DNA from: Callipepla californica brunnescens
Lineage: Eukaryota > Chordata > Aves > Galliformes > Odontophoridae
Reading direction: 5' to 3'
DNA: 64,000 nt
Assembly: GCA_023055505.1 (NCBI GenBank)
Contig: JALIRH010000003.1
Span: 1,541,501 to 1,605,500, forward strand
Positions 25,952 to 37,779 of the stretch are shown here, in pieces. A program made the position numbers and the translations under genes. A model generated the notes under the pieces. That model saw only the letters and a list, made by a program, of their open reading frames with translations, did not search any database and was not told where the DNA came from. Every line of letters begins with the position of its first letter. Position 1 is the stretch's first letter.

Positions 25952-28900
25952 TGTAGTTGCTTCTAAGATATTCAGGATTTTTAAATCTAGATTTAAAGAA
26001 AAATACTGGTATGACATTTCCTAAAGTGTGCATTTCTATCTTCTGATTACAAAGCCTGTTTTGAGGTTAAACTGCTCAGTAGGTATGGGCAAGGAGAATG
26101 CTCTATTATTTGCATACTTGTAGTTGTGTGTGCTTCTTCGGCAAAACACTGCTAGAAAAAATCTTTAAGAGAGTGTATTAGTTCATCTGGAAGACAGCAC
26201 CTCTCAGGAAATGATTTTGCTTGTCAGTTAGTCCATCCAGAACTAAATATTGCAAAGTCTGTGCAGAGACTTGGCTTGTTCCAAGTTATAGAACCAGAAC
26301 AACTGGTTCCATTCAATTAATAAAATACTTCAGATTTTATAATGGGAGAAGTGTAAGTATTTCCTAAAGAAAGCCTTATGGAATGTAGATAGTGTGCTAC
26401 AAAGAAGTTCTCAATATTCAGATTTGATGAACATAAAGCATCAGAATTTAGGACAGGATCCTTGGTCCTTCATAACCTCTCCATCCATTTCAGCCCTCCT
26501 TTCCACCCTTCCCTCCTTGGATCCCTGTTATCTATTGAACTTTTTTTACAATAAATATTATGTGCATTAATGTTGTAATGATATCAACTCACTGCAATTG
26601 TGAGATGGAGGTCAAGTGATGGCCCTTTTTCTGAGTTAAGAATAGGAAGAAAAATACACACAGGTTTCAATATTTTCTCTATTCTTTCTCAAATGAAAGG
26701 AAACATGCTATATCACATAAAGCATCTGGGGATGCTCTGCAACATCACTCCAGGAGATTTTTTCCAAAGTTAAATTTGTGTTGCTTCTTTTTCAATGTTA
26801 TTTGAATAGTCTGGATAATTCACAAAATAAACTTTCAGAAAGAAATGAGTAAATAAATGCATAAGTTAACAATCCACTCATTTACACCATTTGGACACTT
26901 CTTTCTTCTGATGATATTTATCTTCTTTCTTTTCAGCAGTTCATTTGAACCACTCTGATACTTTCTAGTTCACGATTTTGAAGAACAAATGTTACTGAGC
27001 TGAAGAAATCTAGCACCTATGTTATATGTAATGTACACGCATGTCATCGTAATTATAATATTATACTGTATATCTGCATAGTTTCCCAGGCTTCTCAGAG
27101 TGAACTAAGACTAAAAAAATAAAGTTAGAGATAGAATGCACTATTATCTGCAGGCTTATTTTACCAACAGTTTTTTTGAGTTAGTCAGTTCATGAAGTTT
27201 ATGGGCTCTTTTTCTTATTTATCTAATTATGGGTACCCAACAGGCCAACATATGCAATTTAATGATGCAATTTGCCGAAGTTAGGAAAAGTAGGATCCCT
27301 GCTGAAACTTTAAAGAGGGAGTGTACCTATTTTCTGCTTCTATTACTTCATATATTGGCTTCCCAGATGAGACTGCATAGCAAGCAAAGAAAATGCTGAT
27401 GATGCATGACTTACACCAACTGCTTGTGAATTGAAAGCAGATGTGGACAGTGGGAGACTGGGCATCTTTAAATACAATACAAATAAGTGAACAAAAAAGC
27501 CAAGTCTAACACTGATATTCAAGAATGCATTCATTTACTGCTGAAATCTCTATTTCAGACAGTCATAATGGCAGTCATAATAATAAAAAAGGAATAAAAA
27601 AAACCTATCATGTAATTAGAAATAGATTAAAAATATATAAGGTGATTAAATAAGGGACAGTGGCATCACTGTAATCATGTGTGATGATAGGTATCCATAA
27701 AATGTATTTGGATTTTCACGTTAAAATAAAAATACTAATAGTATTCAAAACTGAACATCTGTATCACTGCAACTGCACTGTAATAAATACTTCTGTAAAA
27801 AAAATTAAAAAAAAAGTTAATGAATGAGTACATGATACACACAGATGCTGCTTCTCATATTCCTACTCTTGAATATGCTTTCATAGTCTCAAAAAGAGGA
27901 GATCAAACAGATTTGACTCCACTAGCACAAATTCCTGTGTTTACCTACAGCTCATTGCCTATTATTTCAAGTTTCTTCCATTTTCAGCCACCTCTTATGA
28001 TAACTTTCTGATGAATGATTTTTAATTTTCTTCCCATGTCTACTGCTTTTCTCTCTTACTAACCCTTTCACACATCAAGTCTATTTTTACTGGTCTTTGG
28101 GGTTCTGCAATAGCAAAACATTTTCAAAAAGGGATATTTATAGCTTTTTTATCACAAATTCTTTTTGGTATTTAAACAAAATAACTTATTTCCCACCTTC
28201 AGTTCTAGTCTTCTTATAAAAGATCAATGCTAAATACCCTTAATTAATGTCAAAACTCTCTAGGTATTTTCAGACTGAGTCTGATTCAAGTTCATATTCA
28301 GTGTACTGCAGTGAAGGTTAGTATTTTCTTGAGATTGTTTTACTAGAACAACATTAAATCTCCTTCAAAAAACTGCATCAATATTTAACTTTCTTTAGTA
28401 ACATTACTTTCTCAGCTCTCAATAATTTTTTGGATATACTACTTGCAGTTACCCATTTTTTTCCCCACTCACTTCACATTAAAGCTCCATTTGGCTTGGG
28501 CATTCTGGCAGCCTTTGGAGGATGAAAACATTCATACTTGTTTAATCCTTATTTCATAGCCATTTTTTTTATTCTTTCTGTAAAATCTGTGTACTTTTCT
28601 GAAATATGGAACATTTATTCCTCTGCTGTTACTACAGCAGTTAAAAACTTACAAGACATTTTTATGTCAGCTGACATATTCATAAATTACTAACAACGTA
28701 TCTGCCAATACAAATCTGCCAAATCTGCCAAAGTCCATACAAGTTCAGGCAATAACTTATGTTCCTTAAAAAGACAGGAAAAAATCTTCTTGCTTCTACT
28801 AAACTTAAGAGTCATTTTATTGGAATGTTTACCTCTACTGGCTTTCTTTAATACTTAAAATCAATACTGATGTTAAACACTGTTTTGCTTGGAGAACTTT

Positions 28901-29724
28901 GCCAGAAACTTTGGTCAAGTAATGATGACAGACAACAGTTTTTTGAAATAATAATAATAATAAAAAAAATTAACTGGATTTTAAGAAGAATGAATACATT
29001 AGAAGTTGAAATCCGAAAAAGCTCTTGAAATATGCAAGTAGAAGAAATATCTTTGAGGGGCAGATTGTTGTCCTTGAGTATTTCATGTAATATATTTAGA
29101 CTACCAATGAAGGATAAGATAGATTTTGAGAATTCTTTGACTTCCATGGAGAAAGACAATTCCTCTTCTTTACAATGCAGACACAAAAAACTGCATAAAT
29201 TTCTGAGCATGTGAACTAAGTGTGAGTACAGTCCAATAATTAAGTTTATGCCCAATCTAATTGCATATAAGACAGTTATGAATCTTGAAAGGTAAGAGCT
29301 ATCTTGTTGATAAAATCCCTTTTAAAAGACAGTATAGCTGTAAAATGTCCAGTCAAGCATTATACTGAAACTAAACCTTTTTAGATTTTTGACTCTTTCA
29401 TAATATATGGGCGAGATTCATACTCATTCATAATGTATGAGTGAGATGGATTAGACACTGAAATATATCAGTCTCTTTACATCTCCCTAATTGTCAAGAT
29501 CATCATTACTTATCCAGGACAAGAACTGGCACTTATTAACCAGTCTTCTGAAAACTTCACTTCAAACAACAACAAAAATTAGGATGATTTATTTATCTGC
29601 ATATCCACAGAAGAAAAGATGGAACTCTTTCCCCAGATGAAGCTTTGCATACTGTCATTTTTTAATCCTGTGGTCTTGGTTTAGAAGCTTGTCAACTATT
29701 ACGATCTAATTATTGGAGGCAATG
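25952..29724. other. unique AT-rich noncoding DNA
   Basis: No recognisable gene or transposon. The 135-codon minus frame at 28848-29255 is rich in Ser/Leu/Ile and matches no family I know. Short A-runs and an (aat)n run near 28951-28963 are present. Confidence 0.45.
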
Positions 29725-30140
29725 GTTCAATATATATATATATATACCCAGGAGAAGATTAAGGCAGCAAACGAGGCCAAGTGCTGTCCAGTGATTTATT
29801 ACAAGTTCTAAGCTACTAGGGAATGTGGGTAAAAATGGGGAATCTGGCAATAGTAAAGGGAGAAATCCTAGCAAAAAGTTTACAAGGCAGGGATATTCAC
29901 CACCAGGTATCCAGCAATGTCCCACTGGTCATTAGGGAGGCAGCAAGTCAGTCAGCAACATCTCGCTGACCTGCACAGCTGCAGTTCAGTGGAGTGGGTA
30001 CCCGTTCTTCCTTGGAATTCTTTGGGTTTTGTCCTCTCCATCAGCAGCTGGTTGATAGGGGCACTCCTGCCTACTCCAATTATCAGGGGCATCATGTCCT
30101 TTTTGTCATGGTGACAATAGCTGTTGGGGTGCCCAAATTT
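29725..30140 (-). mobile_element. ERV leader or internal remnant (minus strand)
   Basis: Lies just downstream (minus sense) of the LTR at 30141-30652 and starts with a primer-site-like sequence. It is less AT-rich than its surroundings. A minus-strand AATAAA (tttatt at 29795-29800) could be another polyadenylation signal. A (ta)n run at about 29732-29747 marks the far edge. No gag frame is recognisable. Confidence 0.35.
30118..30135 (-). other. possible primer-binding site, Lys-like
   Basis: On the minus strand, TGGGCACCCCAACAGCTA follows the LTR end after a few bases (aaatt). The first part resembles the tRNA-Lys1,2 site (TGGCGCCCAACGTGGGGC) with a small indel and transitions, but the 3' half does not match well. 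Position is the stronger argument. Confidence 0.35.
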
Positions 30141-30652
30141 TGTTCATCAGGAGGAACAGAACACCTTCCATCTTACCACTGTGTTCATGGTTGTTAACCA
30201 TTAACTTCAGAAGCTTGTCAAGCAGGTTGTGTCTTGGATGGGTGCTACTGAACGAAGCTTTGAGTCAGAAGTTGTTCTGGTTTATTACATCAACTAAGAA
30301 CCACATACTAGAACAGTGTCAAGTAGACTCATCACTTCTATTCATTCCACTTCTATATATGCTCTCAGTGTTGTTCATACGCTGAGCAGCTCAGAGTGGA
30401 AAGATGGTCCAATGATTCCTCCACTTAATCAGTGGTGATCATGTCATAAATCCAGAAAGATTTTAGTGTCATTCTTTGCACATCCTACAGGTGACCTGAC
30501 AGCAGGAATACAAGAAAATCCCATTTCCTCCCAAAATCTAGGAATAAGTCACACTGTCCCACACTGACTGGCTTCAAGGACGCATCAGCTACAGGCAATT
30601 ATAAATTACACAGAGAGGGACTGGGCTGAAGGAGTACACAATATCCACCACA
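30141..30652 (-). mobile_element. endogenous retrovirus LTR (minus strand)
   Basis: Read on the minus strand it starts TGTGGTGG, carries a TATA-like box (minus-strand atatata, at 30354-30360), then AATAAA about 70 bp later (tttatt on the + strand at 30281-30286), a U5-like stretch and a terminal CA, followed by a primer-site-like sequence. The order TATA, AATAAA, CA, PBS within about 510 bp is the LTR plan. The family is unidentified and both ends are inferred. Confidence 0.5.
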
Positions 30653-31689
30653 TTAAGAATATCTATCTGTGGTCAAAAATATTAGACCAGATATCACAAG
30701 ATGATACATAGTGTGACTGTTAATAGTTATCTCACTTTTTTACTCTACTGCTGTTTGGTTTATATGATTAAAAATCACTAGGAAGGACATTAAGATGGAG
30801 TTTATATCATTAATCTATATAATCCGCATTCCCACTATAAATGCTGTGCTCTAACTACTAATAGACGTATTTATCACAAGAATATAAGGCACGAAGTTTA
30901 AGGTCATTTTGTCTTGGAGAAAAACATCATCTTTTGGCTTATTATACATCTTTACAGCTTTTTTGATGGTTCAGACCAGACTGGATTTGTCGCCTGTATC
31001 AGACCATAGCCTAAACAAAGCCTGCTTTTACAGAACTGGTTTATTTTTTATAATAATGCAATAACAATAGTTTAAAATAAAACCTTAATACAGGTTCAGA
31101 ATAGAGGAAAAATAATTACCAGAAAATGTTTTACATGTATGATATTTATCTAAAAGAAAAAGTGTATATAGATGACAAACAGACTGTCTAGAATCTTTGT
31201 CCTCTAAGTTTTTAGAACTACTATTCATCGTTATTTTGTACTTAGTCTGTGTGCACAAATAGCTTTTCATCTTTCTTTCCCATTTGATTTCTCAAGTTTG
31301 AGCATACTAGTCATTGAATTCATCTACTCAGATAACTTAGAATAAATAAAATGTTCTTTCTGCACCTGCAGAAAGAGCAGATGCTGTCAGAAGTAGTTTA
31401 GCACTTCAGCAGACTGCTTCTGTCTGCATAGCAAATGACTTTTGCTAGTTCAATAGTCTGATTTTTTAGAAGATTTGACAGCAAATATGTTCTACTTCGT
31501 ACTTTTGTCTTTCAAATTAAAAGTAGTGTACTCTAACAAGTTTAAACCTGATCTTCACTTATCGCCTCAGTTAAAGATATATCTGCTTTTAATGCATGAA
31601 ATAAGGACAAACAGTGATTCAAACAAACAACTGTGGATCATTATTTGTGCATAAATACAATTTCAAAATTGCTCTGTGGTTTGTTTGAA
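30653..31689. other. unique noncoding DNA
   Basis: AT-rich, no recognisable gene or repeat. Upstream flank of the minus-strand LTR. Confidence 0.5.
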
Positions 31690-31866
31690 ATGCCTTAGAA
31701 GCACCCACTCCCCTTCTCCCCTGCCTCTCCTCCTAAATAGTTTATTCCCAGCTCTTTCTACATTCCCATCATGAGAGCCGTCCCACCACATCTCAGTGAT
31801 GCCAGTGACATTGTATCCCTATAGGCACACACATGCCTGCAACTCTTATTGCTTGTTCCCCATGCT

Positions 31867-32157
31867 CCCTACATTAGTGTCCAGCATTTGAGTTGGGCTC
31901 TCACAGGAGCTGATTTACCAAATGGAGTTCCCTTATCCTGCACCTTAGGTGCTTTCTTATTGGCCAGTTCCAGGCCCAGGCCATCCATTACAATCATCAG
32001 CCTCAAAGCGGGGTAATTTGAAGACCCTTTCCCCCAGCAACTCAAATTGAAAGCCCTCCTGATTAAACTGGAAAGCTTGCTGCCGAAGATAAACTTCCCC
32101 TTCTCTGGAAGATGAACTCCATCTTCCCCCAGAAAACCAAATTTCTCAAAACTAGTA
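31867..32157 (-). pseudogene. CR1 ORF1 esterase relic, C-terminal part
   Basis: The minus frame resumes beyond the nested CR1 with HGTSFEKFGFLGEDGVHLPE, carrying the block V pattern D-G-V-H with the catalytic His position kept, then KLSSLIRRAFNL as at the end of the domain. It stays open to the stop near 31869. The 165-codon frame 31869-32366 is a chimera whose first part comes from the nested CR1, not a gene. Confidence 0.7.
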
Positions 32158-32163
32158 CCATGA

Positions 32164-32478
32164 CACAGAATTATAGAATGGCTTGGGTTGGAAAGGACCC
32201 CAAAGATCATCAGGTTCCAACCCCCCTTCCACAGACAGGGCCACAAACCTCCAGATCTGGTACTAGACCAAGTTGCCCAGAGTTTCATCCATCCTCCATT
32301 CACAACCTCTCTGGGCAGCCTGTTCCAGCAACTCACCACTCTCTGTAAAGAACTTCTGCCTGACATTCAATCTAAGCCTTACCTCCTTGAGCTTAAAACC
32401 ATTCCCCCTTGTCCTATCACTGTCTACTCTTGGAAAAACTTCATTCCTCTCCATTTTATAATCCCCTTTTAAGTACAT
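32164..32478 (-). mobile_element. younger CR1 3' end nested in CR1 ORF1
   Basis: Starts with the tail (cacagaattatagaatggct, then gggttggaaaggacccc) and continues through 'gggcagcctgttccag', 'cttctgcctgacattcaat' and 'ccttgtcctatcac' to 'ataatccccttttaagtac'. About 315 bp. It sits between the two ORF1 relic parts with little or no target duplication, as is common for CR1. Confidence 0.93.
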
Positions 32479-32723
32479 CTATAGCTGAAGCCCTGTTCAT
32501 GACACTGCTCCCTTAACCATTTACTGATTTTCTTAATCCTATCAGCCCTTACTCTCTTTTTTCTCCTGAATAGGAGAACTGATGAGAAGACTGCTAGTGC
32601 TCCTGAGTTCTTCACTGCTGCTCCTGGCTCCTTGTAGTCCCTCTTGATATTATCCCAATTGCTAACAGCTGTCTCAGCTGTGTCAACAGTGCCTATGTGA
32701 TAAAACAGTGGGTAGTGGGACAT
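32479..32723 (-). pseudogene. CR1 ORF1 esterase relic, middle part
   Basis: The minus-strand frame includes YHIGTVDTAETA, corresponding to the 'HVGTNDxA' block of the SGNH-type esterase in CR1 ORF1 (block III, with the usual Asn replaced by Val), and then RIKKISKWLREQCHEQGFSY, the conserved helix before block V. The frame runs out at the junction with the nested CR1. SGNH/GDSL esterase domains in CR1 ORF1 are established knowledge; the Asn-to-Val change is read directly and would harm an oxyanion-hole residue. Confidence 0.7.
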
Positions 32724-32847
32724 ACAAGGTCTGGCAGCATCTCTATCACATCTCTGATGTGGGCCCCTGGTGAGCAGCAGATATTTTTAGATATTAAGTC
32801 ATTTATCTGACCTGCTACTTGTCTATGAACTGTTCAGTGTATAAAGA

Positions 32848-33284
32848 GTTGGCTGGATGCCCACCTTCAAAGCATTGTGGTTAAAGTCTCAATGCTTTCT
32901 TTAGCAGGGAGTAATGAGGGGGTCTCAGGGGAGACCTTATTGTTCTCCTCAGCTACCAGAAGGGAGATTGTGGTGAGGTGGTTGTTGGCTTCTTCTCTCA
33001 TGTAACTAGCAATAAGACTAGAGAGAACAGCCTCGGCCTGTGCCAGAGGATATTCATGTTGAACATTAGGAAAGCTTCTTCTCTGAAAGAGTGGTCAAAC
33101 ACTGGAACCATCTGCCCAGGGCGGGGCTGGAGTCACAGTCTCTGGAGGTGTGAAGGAAACATTTAGATGTTGCACTGATGGACACGATTTAGTGGGAAAT
33201 ATTGGTGATAGATGAACGGCTGGACTGGATATTCTTGGAGGTCTTTTCCAACCTTTGTGATTTGATTATTCTATGATTCTGTGA
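32848..33284 (+). mobile_element. CR1 LINE 3' end with internal deletion
   Basis: Begins with an RT-region piece (ttggctggatgcccaccttc...), then jumps to 'caggggagaccttattg' and runs to a good 3' terminus (ggaggtcttttccaacctttgtgatttg, attctatgattctgtg). The jump across several hundred bp of the family sequence indicates an internal deletion. Sense orientation, opposite to the neighbouring ORF1 relic. Confidence 0.9.
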
Positions 33285-33285
33285 G

Positions 33286-33538
33286 TGTAATGATAGGACA
33301 AGAAAGAAGGGTTTTGAACTAAAAGAGGGAAGATTTTATTTAGATGTTAGGGTTTACTCTGAGGGTGGTAAAGTGCTGGAACAGATTGTCCAAAGAAGTT
33401 TTGGATGTCTAATCCCTGGAATTTTTCGCAGCCAAGTTTGATGGTAACCTGAACTAGTTGGTGGCAATTTTGCCCATGACAGAAGGGTTGAAACGTGCCT
33501 TCAAACCCAAACCATTCCATAATTCTATGGTTCTGTGA
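33286..33538 (+). mobile_element. CR1 LINE 3' end, second copy in tandem
   Basis: Abuts the previous copy. 'aatgataggacaagaaagaa', 'aaagagggaagattttattt', 'gctggaacagattgtccaaa' and the tail 'ccataattctatggttctgtg' are CR1 3' blocks of a different subfamily from its neighbour, so this is a separate insertion and not a duplication. Confidence 0.9.
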
Positions 33539-35771
33539 GACCGTACTATAGCCTAGTGAAGTGCCTAGTGACTAAAATATTTGTACCATATTACTTTGCT
33601 CAGAATAGTCAATTTGCATACCTATACTACATGGCAGAAGGTACTCATCTAATCCTCATTAATCTCAGTGAGATTTATGGCTTAGGATATTCAACTGCAT
33701 GCAGATTTTTCTAGTCCCTGCTCCTGCAGCAACTAAGTTCTTCATCAGTGAGTTAACCAATGAAAGGTTTGGATACAAAATATTACTGTACTTAGATAAT
33801 AGGAAAGTCTTCTTGTAGGCCTATCTTAACATCATTATGCAAGGTAAAAGAAAATGGAAAAATTGCACCTTCTGTTCTTAATTTTAATATTCAAACTAAC
33901 CAAATTTTCAGCATTTGTTCTTCATTTATTGTGTAAGATGATTACATTACTGTAAACTGAGTGTAATTAATAATCCTAATTTTCATTCACATTATGAATG
34001 AGCAAGTTTCTTGAGCTGGCTTCATTTAAATAAATTACTGTGCAGTAAAGAAGTGGTGAAATGATCTCTCCCTTTTCAAAAGTTCTTCAGAGTTTAGTTA
34101 AGCTATAAACTGCAACAGGCTTGCGGTTATTTTTCTGCTCTTTCACTTAATTATGCCTTATCTTTCAGCAAACTGCTTCTCAGTACCTTTTTTTTGTACT
34201 TAAAGAAAGCCCTCCAGAAGTCAAAGAAGCTTATCTCCATCACTGTGGCTTATTCACTTATCTTCATCTTACAGAAATGCGTGCCAGGCTCCCAGTTTCA
34301 CTGGTGCTTCTATGAATGACAATTGGATGTTTATATTTCTAGTGCATGACCAATGAATTACATATATATGAAGATTCAGCTGACTCTGGTATTTGAGTTG
34401 TGTACACTAATACATCCATGACCGTACTATCTCATATAAATATTGATTACAGACATGGTTTGACATTACTCATTTCTAAGCATTGGTCATATTTACCCAA
34501 AAGGTTTCTTACTATCTTTTAACTATTATGCTCGAAAATGCACTAAATACTATTTTGGATATTTATACTTCATCTATCAAAGTTAATACATATTGTGAAA
34601 ATTTTGTATTTTGCTAGCCTCTCAGTAATGAACTTATAATCTTGAATATGTATACTGTGAATTTAGAACTGATGCACATGTTCAGCCTGACATTTATGCA
34701 CCCTACCTTTGCAGTATCCATCTCAAATTCAAGGAAATGCATTGCTATATTTCATGAAACTTTGCAGGAATTAGTTCATTTTTAAAAAATAGTAATTTAA
34801 ACATAATCCCATCTAATGGACTATGATAAATCTATCTAAATCTGAATTTCAGATGCAGCAAATTTAACATTTTTTCTTGGATTTTACAAATAAATTTATG
34901 GTCAGATAAGTACAACTGAACATCAGCTAATAATTTTTATACACAAAATTATAATTTTGACCTGTTTTCTATTTACAATTTGAACAGAAGCTTGTAAGAA
35001 AGATTTTAATTGCTGCTATTATACTTACAGGACAATATTCCTATCTCCAATGTTATTGCTGGGAAGCTATAAAAAAACAAGATTTCAATATTTAATAGTC
35101 TCTTTTACATTCCAGGTACAAATGAGTTAGCTGAATAACAATGTATTCTACAATTCAATGAGAATGTCTTTTTATAAATCTCATAAATAATGTAGGTATG
35201 AATATTGCAGTTTTAAAGGGAAGTAAATTTTTTACTAGCATAAATCTTGCAGGTATTATGTGTTCATATGCAATACATTACAAATTGTGTGAAAAAGTTT
35301 ATTAATATGTAATATCTTCAAAAAGACAAGTTTATTTTCAAATATCTATATTTTTCTGCATTCTACCACTAATATGGTAGTCTGAGGTTACTTGAGGGAT
35401 TTCTCAAAAAAAAGTGTATCATTTGGCAAAAGGAAACTATACATAAATAAAGATTCATATTTGTGCAGACTATAATAATGTTCTTTCATATACCTAAATG
35501 GGATAACACTGTGAAGAATGATTTATAACACACTTTGCATTTTCCTTTTCCTCTTTCCGCTATACCACGGCTTACACATGAAAAAAAAAAAAGAAAAGAA
35601 AGAAAAAAGAAAATAGATCTGTGATCTGCATTAAGAAACTATACAATATGTCCAGAAAAAAAGATTCATCGTGAATGATTCAAGTTGTATCAGGAAAAAA
35701 ATGTATACATTTTTTCAGCTTGTCAAAAGTTGTAATTCAATTGCAGTCATTTCACAGTAATACATTACTTT
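33539..35771. other. unique AT-rich noncoding DNA
   Basis: No gene, repeat end or tandem array recognised. An A-rich run with a few G (35580-35614) lies near its end. Confidence 0.5.
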
Positions 35772-36550
35772 TCATTGAATGGCTTGGGTGGGAAGGGACC
35801 TTAAAGGTCATCTAGCTCTAACTCCCTGCCATGGACAATGTTGCCCAGGGCCCCACCCAACCTGACGCTGAACACCTCCAGGGATGGTGCATCTACAGCT
35901 TCTTTGGACAATTTGTTCCAGCACATCTCCACCCTCTGGGTGAGGAATTTCATCCTAACATCCAATGTAAATCTCCCCTCTTTTAGTTTAAAACTCTTCC
36001 CCCTTTCCCTATCACTATCAGGCCATGTAAAATATTAGTCTCCCTCCTGGTTATAAGTTCCATTCAAGTACTGAAAGTCTGCAAAGAAGTTTTCCCAGAG
36101 CCTTCTCTCTTCCAGGCTGAAAAGTGTTTTTTCATAGGAGATGTGCTAAGCCCTCTGATCATCTGGGCCCTCTCTAACAGTTTCACATTTTTCTTGTGCT
36201 GGGGGTCCCAGATCTGGACACAGTACTCCAGATGGGGCTTTACAAGGTCAGAGTAGAAGGAGACAATCATGTTCCTCACCCTGACGGCTACTCTTTTGAT
36301 GCAGCCCAGGATGCAGTTGGCTTTCTGGGCTGCAAGTGCATACTGCTGGCTCATGTTCAGCTTTTTGTCCATGCTAGCCCCTAAGTCCTTCTCTATGGGG
36401 CTGCTCTCATCAAGTTTTTCTCCTAGCCTGCACGCACATCACGGACTACCCTGACCCACATGCAGCAACTTCCACTTGGTCTTGTGAACCTCATTAGATT
36501 CACATGGGCCTGTTTTTCAAGCTTGTCCAAATCTGTTGGGATGACATTCT
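35772..36550 (-). mobile_element. CR1 LINE 3' portion, about 780 bp, with ORF2 C-terminus
   Basis: Starts with the reverse-complemented tail (ttcattgaatggcttgggtgg) and extends well into ORF2. The minus frame 36064-36372 encodes the C-terminus of the CR1 RT protein: [39 protein letters not shown]. The tail lacks the clean 8-bp repeats. Frameshifts interrupt the frame past the LLERAQ block. The longest ORF2 piece in the window. Confidence 0.95.
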
Positions 36551-36893
36551 TTCAATTTTAAATAAGAACAATTTCAAATGACAGTCTCCTTGGAAATTAA
36601 GGAAATACACAAGGGTCTTTTTTGAACCTCATCTTGGTTTTTAATTTATGGTGGGATTTTTTGGTTGTTCCTTTAGCTTCCTTGCTTCTTTGCTTGATTT
36701 ACTGGAGACCTGCATACCACCAGTGGCAATAATGGTGTGATACACATGAATACCCCTGGCATAGTAACACTTTGTAAATAAAACTCAAGTGAATTTTGTT
36801 TGAATGTTTATGGTAACAACTCAGGAACATCTGTATGTTTTTCAAAGACCTCAGAGTAAAAAAAAAAAAAGATATATATATTTATATATATAT

Positions 36894-36925
<32 letters not shown>

Positions 36926-37779
36926 TTTTATGCTAACTGCCATGCACATTTCTGCAGCTCAGTTATACTAATTATGATCAGAAAATATGTTGCACCCTTT
37001 CTTTTACAGTTTTTTTTTAATTTAGAATATCTAATAACTGTAAAAATGCTATTAGATATTTTATTAAAACAAGCTGTGTGGTGTTTTTTTTTTTTTAATC
37101 AAAACTCCAGAGAAAATTAAATTATTCCTTTCAGCAGAATTTGTTACTTTCTTTGTGATGTGGAAACTTTTATGCTGTAACTGTATTCCTCTAAGAAGAT
37201 TGACTATGTACATGAATTTATATCAGACTGAACATATGAATAACAGAATAACACATTCTGCACTTCAGTATATAATTATGAAGTATTAAAAACAGAGACA
37301 TTTAACAATTTTATTGGTACTGTCAAGAAGTTGGGATTTTTTCTTTTACTATTGAATATTTTGTAAAATATCGTGTGGAGGTGGTGTGCAAAATATTTCA
37401 GAAATTTTAATATCTTAGTTTCAGATTCAGTAATCTAACATTCCTTTTATTAAGATACCATGTTCAACTAGGAATATATATACAAGACAGTATGTCTCAG
37501 AAAGTGCCTTGAATCTAAGATAGTTTTGTAGGAGATAGCTCCTCAGACACAACAAATCAAAGGGAAGGGACTGTTGCTTTACATAGCAAAACTTAAGTGG
37601 TAGGTACTGCATACTGAAAAGGGAAGACGTTTGAAACATCATAGACATTAAAAGTCCAAGTTATGAGTAGTTAGATAACACTGAAAAGATCTGAAGCCTG
37701 TGTATCTATATCAGTATTTCTGGATGTTATGGCTTTATAATTACTGTTATTGGTATTCCACATCATAACATCATGTAGT
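36551..37779. other. noncoding DNA with TA microsatellite
   Basis: Holds the (TA)n tract at 36858-36930 and a T-run near 37085-37097; otherwise unique AT-rich sequence without a recognisable gene. Confidence 0.5.
36858..36930. repeat. A-run, impure (TA)n, T-run
   Basis: An A-run (about 36858-36870), then ta dinucleotides broken by ttt (36872-36917), then a T-run to about 36929. The whole tract is nearly self-complementary and could form a hairpin. Confidence 0.9.

Larger units (their letters stand above)
31690..32818 (-). mobile_element. old CR1 LINE fragment covering ORF1, split by a younger CR1
   Basis: On the minus strand this gives the C-terminal half of the CR1 ORF1 esterase domain in two parts (32479-32723, then 31867-32157), separated by the younger CR1 at 32164-32478. 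The rest (31690-31866), containing 'atctcagtgatgccagtgacattgta', continues 3' of ORF1. No ORF2 or 3' tail from this copy is adjacent. Since CR1 copies are normally 5'-truncated, an ORF1-only piece implies an originally long copy later cut by deletion or rearrangement. Confidence 0.75.

Noticed and set aside
28848..29255. 135-codon minus-strand frame with hydrophobic segments
   Set aside because: Low-complexity Ser/Leu/Ile composition in AT-rich DNA, no family match, no splice or promoter context.
31869..32366. 165-codon minus-strand frame, the longest in the window
   Set aside because: Its first part is the nested CR1 3' end and its second part the ORF1 relic of another CR1; the fusion is an insertion artefact.
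36196..36454. + strand frames over the CR1 at 35772-36550
   Set aside because: Antisense shadows of the CR1 ORF2 C-terminus.
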